Source: Dermatophagoides farinae
Lineage: Eukaryota; Arthropoda; Arachnida; Sarcoptiformes; Pyroglyphidae
Assembly (NCBI RefSeq): GCF_024713945.1
Contig: NC_134683.1
Span: 312,501 to 376,500 of the forward strand
DNA: 64,000 nucleotides
Reading direction: 5' to 3'
Shown: positions 10,345 through 19,110 of the stretch, one piece after another
Position numbering within the stretch: the stretch's first letter is position 1
Layout of the letters: each line of letters starts with the position of its first letter
The notes under the pieces: model-generated
Told to the model about the DNA's origin: nothing
The model's database searches: none
Seen by the model: only the letters and a program-made list of their open reading frames with translations
Translations under genes and position numbers: made by a program

Positions 10345-10800
10345 ATGCAACGAAAACATTTACTATTTTCCGTTACGATGATGATGATTGTCGTAGCCAT
10401 ACATTCTGCATCAACAACAGTGGTGGATGATAATTCTAAATTAAAACAACAACAACAACAACCAGTGGATGACGAAGCCAATATTGATGCCGACATTCGA
10501 CGCGTAGAATCATCATTAAATGAAATTGAAAAATTATTAAATCAAGCAAAACAACAAACAAATGGAGATGGTGGCCAACGAGAACAATTTAGCGAACTAC
10601 GACGACATATTCATATAATTAAAGATCAATTACATTTGATACAAACAGAATATAAAATGAACAAAGATTTAGATCATTTTCTTGAACAAATACAACAATG
10701 GCGTATGGATGCACAATCGTTAGGTCTACGATTAAAACGTGATCTTCAATCATTCCATAATAATAATGTTGATGATGATAACCAATCAATGAATCAATAA
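10345..10800 (+). CDS. Group 5/21 mite allergen-like helical secreted protein
   Basis: This is one 151-codon exon. Residues 1-23 are a signal peptide (LLFSVTMMMIVVAIHSAS). A Gln/Asp-rich linker follows (about 24-45), then a helical, coiled-coil-like domain from DADIRRVESSLNEIEKLL through NKDLDHFLEQIQQWRMDAQS to LRLKRDLQSF. The length, cysteine-free helical composition and the KDLDxF...RDL pattern near the end resemble Der p 5 / Der f 21 (three-helix bundle gut proteins of unknown function, known allergens). Identity is modest, so this is a distant member at best. The acidic, Asn-rich tail (NNNVDDDNQSMNQ) and the Gln run before the domain are unlike the named allergens. A TATA box lies upstream, and AATAAA begins 15 nt after the stop. 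Confidence 0.55.
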   Translation: MQRKHLLFSVTMMMIVVAIHSASTTVVDDNSKLKQQQQQPVDDEANIDADIRRVESSLNEIEKLLNQAKQQTNGDGGQREQFSELRRHIHIIKDQLHLIQTEYKMNKDLDHFLEQIQQWRMDAQSLGLRLKRDLQSFHNNNVDDDNQSMNQ

Positions 10801-10814
10801 TTTGTCCATGTGTC

Positions 10815-10820
10815 AATAAA
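10815..10820 (+). terminator. Poly(A) signal AATAAA
   Basis: AATAAA lies just after the stop of the group 5/21-like gene and is followed by A-rich DNA. Confidence 0.55.
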
Positions 10821-12154
10821 AAAAAATTACATTCTTATCATTAAAAAAAAAGAAATTTTTGATTGTTTTTGGTTCAAATTTAAATGTTCTTACGTTTGTG
10901 GATACCAGAGGATTGCCTGTTGAAAGACAGAGAAAAATTTCCGTTTGAATCTTGAAAAATGAAATACAGTGTGATTCACTGTAAAATCACTGTTGTTGCT
11001 CTTGTTGTTGTTGTTGTTGTTGTTTCTGTTTGAATCGTTAAAATAAACAAATCGTCAACATTGACATTTTTTTTTCTTTGATGAATGAATTGGTTGATTG
11101 ATCAATTTTGTGTGATTGTTGGGTCGTGTGTTTCTATAAATTTTTTGCTGTCTGAATAAATGATAATTCATCATCATCATCATCATTAATCAATCGATCG
11201 ACTCTTGAGTGTGTGTGTGTGTGTGGTATCTTCAAGTATTACAACACACTACTACCGGGATTATAATAATCTGTCATTAATTTTGGTTTAATTTTTTTTT
11301 TTTTTTTTGGGAAAAGTTTTCATGTTTGGTTTGTCAGATTTTATTTATCAATCTAAAAGTGTTAATTGCACATAACACAAAAAAAAGTTTTCATTTATAT
11401 CAAAAACAAGAGTGAGGGGGGTGGAAAGTAATCGATATATCGATTTTCTTATTTGCTTTTTGCTTATTATCATCATTATTATCGAATATATACGAATGAT
11501 GATAATGATTTTTTTTTGTTTGTTTGCTTGTTTGGTTATCATTCGAAATTTGGATTTCATGATGATGATTGCTCTTTAAAAGCTACGTATTTGTCGATGA
11601 TTATGATTTAGTTTGTTTCGTTTATTATTTCTTACAACATTTTTTTTTGTTATTTTGCAAATTTATTATTTCGTTTGATTTGATTTTCTTTGGTTATTTT
11701 ATCATTTCATTTTTCTACTTGGCCATAATATCATCATTTGCTGAATCTGTGTGTGTGTATGAATGTATGTATGCATGTAGTAGCTACGTTGTTATTGCCA
11801 CATACAAAGAGTTTGGAAGCAAAAAGCAAAGAAAATTTGTTCATCACTTGTGTGAAATAATAATAAAAAATGTTCATCATCATCATCGATCAAATGTATC
11901 AAATTGAATGATTTTTTTTGTTCTCTAAAAAATTTATTTGTTTACCGTAATTTTGAAAATGTAAATTTTTTTTCATTGTTGTTTGGACGAAACTAAAAAG
12001 AGAGGTAAAATTTCCATTCTTCTTCAAATTAATATCTTCGAATCAATATATTTCGGGTATGTATTTTTGTTTTCAATGATCCGTTGGCGTTTATTTACCC
12101 GATTTTTTTCCCATTAGTGATAATAAGCTAAAGCGAAAAAAAATAGATACTCAA
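10821..12154. other. Intergenic, no gene supported
   Basis: This is AT-rich DNA with TTG repeats (about 11000), a GT tract (about 11210) and T runs. A 112-codon plus frame at 11569-11907 is Phe/Tyr-rich noise. The right end holds the 5' flank of the LDLa receptor gene. Confidence 0.5.
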
Positions 12155-13678
12155 ATGGATAATCAATCATTACATATGATATTATTAGCCATATTATGGA
12201 TTGTAACATTTAATTCATTTCGTCTTACAAATACCAATGTAAATGCATATCAAACATTTGAATTAGTAGATTATTGTCAACGTTTCGATGCAAATGTTCA
12301 GTTTCCAAATGAAAATCGTGATGATGATATATTTTCATCTGGTGTTATTATTGAACCACCACATCAACCATCATCATCAAACTTTGACTTGAAATCATCC
12401 ACTATCAAAAATAAAAATGATGATGCATACAATGTATTACGTATTGATGCTGATTATGTTGGTAAAACTGTTGTTGTAGATACCGGGTATGATACATCAG
12501 CTGTACGATTAATTGTTGATCCTGAAAATGTGTTTCGTGCACGGCTTCGATGTTCAATTCTGGTCATACCAAAGAAACCGAATGGCCTGATTGTTACGTT
12601 ACGTAAGCTTCGTGTTCGTCCTGGTACTGATTGGCTGCGGATATCGATAAATAATAGTTCATTTACACGAACATTTTCTCACATTCGCATCAATAGTGAA
12701 CGTGATTCTGTTGCCTACGTTGCTCATCATGGTGTATTGATTGAATTTGCAACAAAAACCTATTTACCTAAAGAGGAAAAAGTGGAAATCGAACTCATTC
12801 TGACATCATTTCGTGAAGCTGATCTTTGTGATATTGATGAAGAATTTGATTGTGGTTCATTTCGTTGCATTTCCAATCATTATGTGTGTGATGGCTATAA
12901 TAATTGTGGTGATGGTCGTGATGAAACCAATTGTCCAATGGATAATATTACCAATTATTTGATTGTAAGCACAACACTTTTATTGGTGGCATTCATTATT
13001 TTCCTTTGCATTTGTTATCGTTGTTGTTTTCAATCTTGCAAGAATCGTGATCAAAATCGACATGCTGGCGGTGCTTATCATAATCGTAAACAATATCAAT
13101 ATTTACGGATTCGAACGAATTCTACACCTGTAGCTCCACAATCGCTGGCACCACGATCACGAAATCGTTCACAATCAATACAATCAGAATCAGATCTACC
13201 ACCACCACCACCATCATCTCAAGAAATCAATACTTCACCCCCACCGAATTCTGCATTGAGACGTTTTAAATTGGCTCACATGGCAAGTGATTCGATGCCG
13301 GTTTTGGTACCAACAGCACCACCACCACCAACGTTAGGTCAACAAACGAATTATGGATCATTGGGTCAAACATTTTATCCATCAACATCAGCATTTGTCG
13401 CTTATCAACCATATACAATCACATTGACATCAGGTACAAATCGTATCGGTTTGCGACCATTACGGCAATTACGTCGTCAAAATAGCCTGTTGAATGAAGA
13501 TGTTATACCTGAACATCATACATTTCCCTTACCACCATCAACATATCCAATACTACATCCACAGCTATTTCAACCACCATCTCCAGAATCACATTTTACA
13601 TCACAACCATCATCACAATCAACGACAAATAATGATCCACCACCACCACCATATACACCACGTGATCCAAGACAATAA
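12155..13678 (+). CDS. Single-pass membrane protein with CUB-like and LDL-receptor class A domains
   Basis: This is a single 507-codon exon. Residues 1-31 act as signal peptide. Residues about 32-222 form a beta-rich extracellular region with two cysteines (DYCQRF, RLRCSILV), which I read as CUB-like. Residues 225-260 are a full LDLa repeat with six Cys and the calcium cage CDGYNNCGDGRDETNC. Residues 267-288 are a transmembrane helix, followed by Cys-rich membrane-proximal CYRCCFQSC. The 210-residue cytoplasmic tail is Ser/Pro-rich, with several poly-Pro runs and a PPPPPYTP motif (PPxY, a WW-domain ligand) ten residues from the end. The CUB-LDLa-TM layout resembles arthropod LRP3/LRP12-like receptors, which suggests ligand binding and endocytosis; the ligand is unknown. 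The LDLa and TM parts are certain, the CUB call less so. Confidence 0.8.
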   Translation: MDNQSLHMILLAILWIVTFNSFRLTNTNVNAYQTFELVDYCQRFDANVQFPNENRDDDIFSSGVIIEPPHQPSSSNFDLKSSTIKNKNDDAYNVLRIDADYVGKTVVVDTGYDTSAVRLIVDPENVFRARLRCSILVIPKKPNGLIVTLRKLRVRPGTDWLRISINNSSFTRTFSHIRINSERDSVAYVAHHGVLIEFATKTYLPKEEKVEIELILTSFREADLCDIDEEFDCGSFRCISNHYVCDGYNNCGDGRDETNCPMDNITNYLIVSTTLLLVAFIIFLCICYRCCFQSCKNRDQNRHAGGAYHNRKQYQYLRIRTNSTPVAPQSLAPRSRNRSQSIQSESDLPPPPPSSQEINTSPPPNSALRRFKLAHMASDSMPVLVPTAPPPPTLGQQTNYGSLGQTFYPSTSAFVAYQPYTITLTSGTNRIGLRPLRQLRRQNSLLNEDVIPEHHTFPLPPSTYPILHPQLFQPPSPESHFTSQPSSQSTTNNDPPPPPYTPRDPRQ

Positions 13679-14204
13679 AAAAAAATTCAACCAACAAATA
13701 ATCAATCTTGTTTTGGATTGTGCAACAACAACATATCACATTTACATTTATAAATCATCATCATCATCATCGCATAAATGCCACTTATGAATTCGCTTTT
13801 CCAATTTGGAATTTGCTTGTGCCATCACTTACTCTCATCATCAAATTTTTTGTTTGTTTCAATTTTTTTTTTCGATAAATATACATCCATGCATTCATTC
13901 ATTTCACTCATTCCATTTGATTATTATTATTAAATCTCACATTGCAATAACCATAATATATAATGATGATGGCATTATCATTTATCATTTTAAATCACTA
14001 CTATCACCGATATGCTGATGATGATGATGATGATGATAAGCAGTTAGTAGTGATATGATTGCTATGTTGAATGTTACTCTCTCAATCAATTTCATTTAAC
14101 CAATATTTCCACTGTCTGGCTGATTGACTGACTTCAATTCGACCTTGTTGAAATCATCATCATTGTAAAACGTTTTTTTTCTGGAATAAACAACCAAAAC
14201 GACC
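13679..14204. other. Intergenic between the LDLa receptor and MIF
   Basis: This contains the 3' UTR of the upstream gene and the promoter of MIF, with CAT/GAT repeats (about 13756 and 14018). No coding potential or TATA box was noticed. Confidence 0.5.
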
Positions 14205-14582
14205 ATGCCTTTTCTACATATTTTCACAACAATTTCTCGGACACAAATACCAGATAATTTTGGTCCAATGTTGGCCAGATTATTATCGCAAACATTACGT
14301 AATAAAACAGCTGATCGTGTTGCTGTACATATTGTCGGGGATCAATATATTTCAATTGGTGATAATCAGGAACAACAACCAATTGCATTGGTTTATTTGC
14401 GATCAATTGGATCAATGGATTTTCCAGATAATCGAAAAACCGTACGTGCAGTGACAGATTATATCCATACAAATCTTGGTATCGAACCATCACGTATTCG
14501 AATGATTCTGCAAAATTATTCCACTGATATGATTGCTTCTGGTGGTCAATTGGTTTGTGATCAATTACAACCACCACAATAA
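14205..14582 (+). CDS. Mif: Macrophage migration inhibitory factor (tautomerase family)
   Basis: This is a single 125-codon exon. It begins MPFLHIFTTISRTQIPDNF: Pro2, the catalytic base after Met removal, is present, and the MIF pattern continues with RVAVHIVGDQYISIGD and LRSIGSMDF. The Lys of the active site (NKTAD, matching Lys32 of human MIF) and the SIG strand are kept. The CxxC redox motif of vertebrate MIF is absent (IALVYL at that place), and the segment holding Tyr95/Asn97 is changed (LQNYSTDMIASGG). MIF is a trimeric cytokine-like enzyme exported without a signal peptide; ticks and mites make it and it may act on host cells (known for ticks). The length is about 10 residues more than usual, through a Gln/Pro-rich end. 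AATAAA lies about 40 bp downstream. Confidence 0.92.
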   Translation: MPFLHIFTTISRTQIPDNFGPMLARLLSQTLRNKTADRVAVHIVGDQYISIGDNQEQQPIALVYLRSIGSMDFPDNRKTVRAVTDYIHTNLGIEPSRIRMILQNYSTDMIASGGQLVCDQLQPPQ

Positions 14583-14623
14583 AACAATGTAAGTGAAGCG
14601 AAACGAAAAAAAAATTTATTTGA

Positions 14624-14629
14624 ATAAAA
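14624..14629 (+). terminator. Poly(A) signal AATAAA for MIF
   Basis: AATAAA lies 41 nt after the MIF stop. The convergent Mats gene ends at 14759, so little space separates the two 3' UTRs. Confidence 0.55.
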
Positions 14630-14758
14630 TTTTATACAAAATCTAGTTAATTTGAATAATGAAATAAAATATATCACACACACACATACGTACAAAAACC
14701 GTTATTTTTTATGACAAATAAGGCACTAATTAATTAATTAATCTAAACATTGATGACA

Positions 14759-16053
14759 TCACCGGGCTATACCACCATTACCACCACCAGCATTTCCTGA
14801 ATTGCCAATATTACGTTGTTGTTGTTGTTGTGATAAATGTTGATGATAAGCAGGTGGTGGTTGAACATTATAATATTGTTGTTGTTGTTGTTGTTGGGCT
14901 TGTGGTGGTTTTGGTGGTAATGGTTGCAGAGGATAATATGGCGGTGGATGTGATGGATAGGTTGATGATTGACCACCAGCACCAGCACCAGATATTCTTG
15001 GTGGTGTATATGGTATATTACTATTTGCTGTTGCTGATGTATGATTACCAAGATGATGGTGTTCAACATGCGGAAGTGGATGTGGAAGATGATGCTGCTG
15101 CTGTGTTACGTGATGATGATGATGATGGTGGTGGTTTAACATTGATGATTGAACATTATCACCACCAACAGTGGCTGATTGATTTACATTTATATTATTA
15201 ATATCGGCAGTAGTAGTAGTTCGTTTTTCAACCAATTTTTCAATCAATTCTGATAACGGAGCTAATTCACGTTTATCAATCAGATTGAATTCTTGGACAA
15301 AAAATATAAAATGCTTAAAACTTGTATTCAAATGGGCTTCCTCATCCAAATGAACGACTTGTGGGAAATGTTGATGATAAATGTGGGCATAAACACGAAA
15401 TAAACGTTTCAATATTGTTTTAGCAATCGATATGAAATTTTTCGGAAAAGGCACACCTGTAATATATGGGAAATTAATCAATCAATCAATCGAATGAATC
15501 GAAATATTTACCTATTTTCGATGGAAAAATATTCTCATCATCCAATTGATCCTGTACCCATGTCATTAGATAATCAATATATTTAGGTGCTGAACATTTT
15601 ATCGGTTTTTTAACCGTAGTACCATCGGCCCAATGATATTCATATTTAGGACCAGCAGACATTAGCGGACATGTTTCTTCTGTACAAAATTCTGTTATCG
15701 TTCCATAAAGCATATTGATTTGATTGAAAAAATCGACAACTGGAAAAAAAACATACCGATCAATTAACCAGAACGGATTTTATTTTGCATAAACACTTAC
15801 TATTAACGGCAACCCATTCATTGAGATCTTCACCTTCCGGCAACATTACAGCTAAACGTAAATCACCTGAACCTAATGTTGCTGCTGCATGTTTCATCAG
15901 ATCATATTGATGTGTGCCTTCTGGAATGTTTTTCTTTGGTTTAAATGTTTTATTCGATCGATTACCGCTTTGAAACAAAAACAAGAATGTTATCAATTGA
16001 AAAATATTGAACAAACAAATCAAATTTTGTTTTACTTACAACAAAAAACTCAT
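14759..16053 (-). CDS. mats: MOB1 / Mats kinase activator with a long low-complexity tail
   Basis: The exons are 16053-16040, 15967-15801, 15739-15512 and 15456-14759; all introns are GT-AG and in phase. The product is 368 aa. Residues 1-215 are a near-perfect MOB1 (MSFLF, NKTFKPKKNIPEG, LPEGEDLNEWVAVN, FCTEETCP, KIGVPFPKNF, EEAHLNTSFKHFIFF). The zinc ligands are visible as the C-x(4)-C pair in FCTEETCP and the HIYHQH region. MOB1 binds phosphorylated Hippo and activates Warts/LATS and NDR kinases. Normal MOB1 ends at about 216 aa; here 153 extra residues continue in the same exon. They have His8, Gln runs and Pro-rich parts with two PPxY motifs, PPPY (residues 307-310) and PPAY (337-340). 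The tiny 14-nt first coding exon encodes MSFL and part of Phe5, which fits the family exactly. Confidence 0.95.
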
Positions 16054-16791
16054 CTCGATTCAGTTTTTCTGGTGGACACTTTTTCGAGGTCAACACAAAA
16101 CAACCAAAGTGACCAAAATGATGATGATAAGCTTTGTGTGTGTAGATTATTTGGATTTCAATCATTGATTCAATTTAATATACAATGATTGATGATTTGA
16201 ATCAATGGATTCAAACAAGTGAATCAATAATCATCATCTGCCATCTAATATATGCTGTGTGTATATATCTGGTTTGCCTGCAACAATTGTGCACTAATCA
16301 ACGAGTGGTAATTATCGTCGGTCGTCGTTGTCGTGGTAGCACCATCATCATCATAATCACTATTTTTACTCAACGTTAAATCAATTCTTCATTCGGTTTA
16401 CTTTGTTTTTTTTTTTTTTTTTGAATATCACAGTATTGGTGGTAGTGGCGGTTGTTTTACAGTAAAACTTCGGTTAATTACACGAAGACAATGTATAATG
16501 GACAACGATGTTTTTGTAAACGAAGTAAGATTGTATAAATTTTCTATTTTAACATTACCATGTCAACCGTTGTTGTGAGTGGATAACGCATTTTTCAAGT
16601 TGTTTCGGTATTCGATTTTGGTGAAAGAAACAAAAAAAAAACCGACGGGCTAATCAAGCTAAAAAATAACTCTGGTGTGTCACTCATCAAGCCAAACGAT
16701 TTAATCAACGAAATTGTTTTTTTTTTCATTCGTTTCACAATCACAATTTTCATTTTAATACTTTGCCGATTTTTTTTTTTGGTCGTCCATA
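16054..16791. other. Divergent promoter region between Mats and UCH
   Basis: About 740 bp separate two divergently transcribed genes. It has T runs and CAT repeats; I see no TATA box or coding frame. Confidence 0.5.
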
Positions 16792-17544
16792 ATGTCTACA
16801 ACAACGGATAAAGATCAAACGAGCACTAAAGAAGAATATTGGTATCCATTAGAATCGGATCCAACATATTGGAGTGATTACCTTCGATCATTGACAACCG
16901 GTTCATCGAATGGTCGATATTTTATTGATATACCGTCGATTGATCTGGTAGATGAAATGGGTATATTTGAATGTCACAATATTATTGCTTATATATTTCT
17001 GTATCAAATGAAATCATATCAACAATTGGGAACATTGGAACCATTGGATTCAAGTAATTGCCGAAATCTTTTTTTTATGCGACAATTTGTTCACAATTCT
17101 TGTGGATCAGTTGCATTGTTTCATGCATATATCAATACAATCGCTTCGGATAAATTGAATGGTACGGATTCATTGATTGATCGTTTTTATCAAGAGAATC
17201 GTGATCATACTCCTGAAGAACGTGGCCATTCATTTGCTACAAATAGTTTGCTAAAACAATTACATCATGATGTTTCTTTACATGGTCAAAGTGAATTACC
17301 ATCAGATGAACAATTGTCTAAAATTGATTATCATTATGTTGCATTCATACCGCTGAATGGTTCTATATTTGAATTGGATGGCCGAAAATCATTGCCGATT
17401 ATCCATCAAAATGATGATCAAACGCAGATTGATAAAGATAATTTTAAACGTCAAGCTTTAAAAATTATTAAACGTTATATGCAGCTTGATCCAAATAATC
17501 TTCATTATTCATTACTTGCTTTATGTACTTCATCATCATCATGA
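16792..17544 (+). CDS. Ubiquitin carboxyl-terminal hydrolase (UCH-L1/L3 type)
   Basis: This is a single 250-codon exon. The fold-defining motifs are in order: EYWYPLESDPTYWSDYL at the start; RQFVHNSCGSVALFHA with oxyanion Gln98 and nucleophile Cys104; and KIDYHYVAFIPLNG with catalytic His181 and FELDGRKSLPI with Asp196. This peptidase C12 enzyme removes small adducts from the ubiquitin C-terminus in the cytosol. The length is close to UCH-L3 (230 aa), with about 13 extra residues at the N-terminus and a Ser run at the C-terminus. There is no UCH37-type ULD extension. The crossover loop (about residues 140-168) is Ser/His-rich but of normal length. AATAAA lies about 200 bp downstream. Confidence 0.93.
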   Translation: MSTTTDKDQTSTKEEYWYPLESDPTYWSDYLRSLTTGSSNGRYFIDIPSIDLVDEMGIFECHNIIAYIFLYQMKSYQQLGTLEPLDSSNCRNLFFMRQFVHNSCGSVALFHAYINTIASDKLNGTDSLIDRFYQENRDHTPEERGHSFATNSLLKQLHHDVSLHGQSELPSDEQLSKIDYHYVAFIPLNGSIFELDGRKSLPIIHQNDDQTQIDKDNFKRQALKIIKRYMQLDPNNLHYSLLALCTSSSS

Positions 17545-17740
17545 TGATGATGATCACCAAATTTCATGTCTGTCTATCATCATTGTCAATTGTACCACAC
17601 GATGTTTCCTTGATTATTATTTTTTTTTATATGTTTTCGTTTGTTTGTTTGATGATTATGATGATCTTGGTGATTAAAATTAATTTGCATACCATTTAAC
17701 ACTCTATTTATATAAAATGTCTATGTCAATGTATGGGTGC

Positions 17741-17746
17741 AATAAA
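17741..17746 (+). terminator. Poly(A) signal AATAAA for the UCH gene
   Basis: AATAAA lies about 197 nt after the UCH stop and is followed by GAT-repeat DNA. Confidence 0.4.
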
Positions 17747-19110
17747 ATACAAACTGTTGATGATGATGATGATTTTTGCTGCCTGGCTTTCTGACTGACT
17801 GACAATCGTCTCGATGGTTCAGGCGCAATAGATATATTCTTTCCTTGTCGTTATTCTTTAACTAAAAAAAAAAAAATAATAAAAAACAGAATTCAGTGCG
17901 AGAGAGAGAGAGAGACATGAAGTGATGAAATCATGTAAATAGAAAAATGCCAAAAAAAAACGAAAGAAAAAAAAGAAAAATCCGATTTACTCTGACTTAC
18001 ATCCATCCAAAGAGAAAGATCTTTGCAGATGATGATCATATGCATTTTTGATTTTTCAATTTTTTTTTCTTTTTTTTCTTTTTTGAAAAGAAAAAACAAC
18101 CAGAAAACCGAAACATAATTCGTACGTCGAATTATTTTCGTTCGAATTTCTGTTTGCTGTGGCTCATTACAAATTCTCACGTTCGATTTATTTTTTTTTT
18201 GTTGTTGTTGTTTTGGCGTATGAATCAACGGCGAATGACGCCCGGGTCAGTTTCAATCCACCACTGATGGAATTACATTTGGAATTATCAATAATTCATT
18301 TGAAAAAATGATGATGATTACATTGCCAAAAACATCACTCATCATCATCAACATTGTAGGCAATTTTATTCTTGTTTTTTTTGCCGTGTGCCATACGATA
18401 CGACGATATACAACTTATCATTATTATTAAAATTGTTCCAAGATGATGATGATGATGACGACGACGACGACAACAACAACCACTCCCACTTTGCTGGCCC
18501 AATTTTCTTGATTTTTCCATTTTGATTGTATTTGTGAGTGTGTGTATCCGTGTGTGTGTTTCCAACTATCCAATTTTCGGAACGAATAAATATTTTCGGC
18601 AAAAACATTGTGAAATGAGTGAGTTTGTGCGATGATGATGATGATGATGATGGTGATAGTCCAGATCCACGAATCATCATCATTTCATAAACATTAACAA
18701 TTGACGGCACGATATCCAAAGTCCAGAAAAAAAAGTTGACTATCTATTTATCTATCTATCTATCTATCTGTTTACGTTGGTTTTTGTTTTGTTGGCCATT
18801 TTTAATTACAATCACATGTATTATTTATTCGCGTTATACATACCATGATGGTGTGCGGTACGGTGTGTGTGTTGTAATGTATAATTCACCGAAAAATTTG
18901 AAATGGAAAAAGATTGCCAGTTTCCTCATCATCATCAACAGAAAGAATAAATGAAAGTTTCAAGTGTTTGGCTCTCACTCAATAATAATCTCATGTTCTA
19001 AATATTCTCGATGGTCACGCGGAATTCTGTGGAATCGTTATAGATTCTCTGATTCTCATTTTTTTGTTGTTTATGTTTGTGATTAAAAAAAAAACAAAGT
19101 CAAAATAGAA
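17747..19110. other. Intergenic with simple repeats
   Basis: This contains GA (about 17902), CGA/GAT (18440-18480, 18630-18655), GT and TCTA repeats (18751-18769). The short frames translate these repeats. It must include the promoter of the hnRNP gene starting at 19111. Confidence 0.5.
18751..18769. repeat. TCTA tetranucleotide microsatellite
   Basis: Almost five perfect TCTA units, preceded by degenerate TATCTATTTA. Confidence 0.8.

Noticed and set aside
11569-11907. 112-codon Phe/Tyr-rich plus-strand frame.
   Set aside because: It has no ATG at its first codon and translates T-rich low-complexity DNA.
14830-15201. Val/Asp-rich plus-strand frame opposite the Mats tail.
   Set aside because: It is a shadow of the CAT/CAA repeats coding His and Gln on the minus strand.
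18335-18719. Minus-strand Ser/His-rich frames.
   Set aside because: They are direct translations of GAT/CGA repeats in two different frames, which indicates repeat noise.
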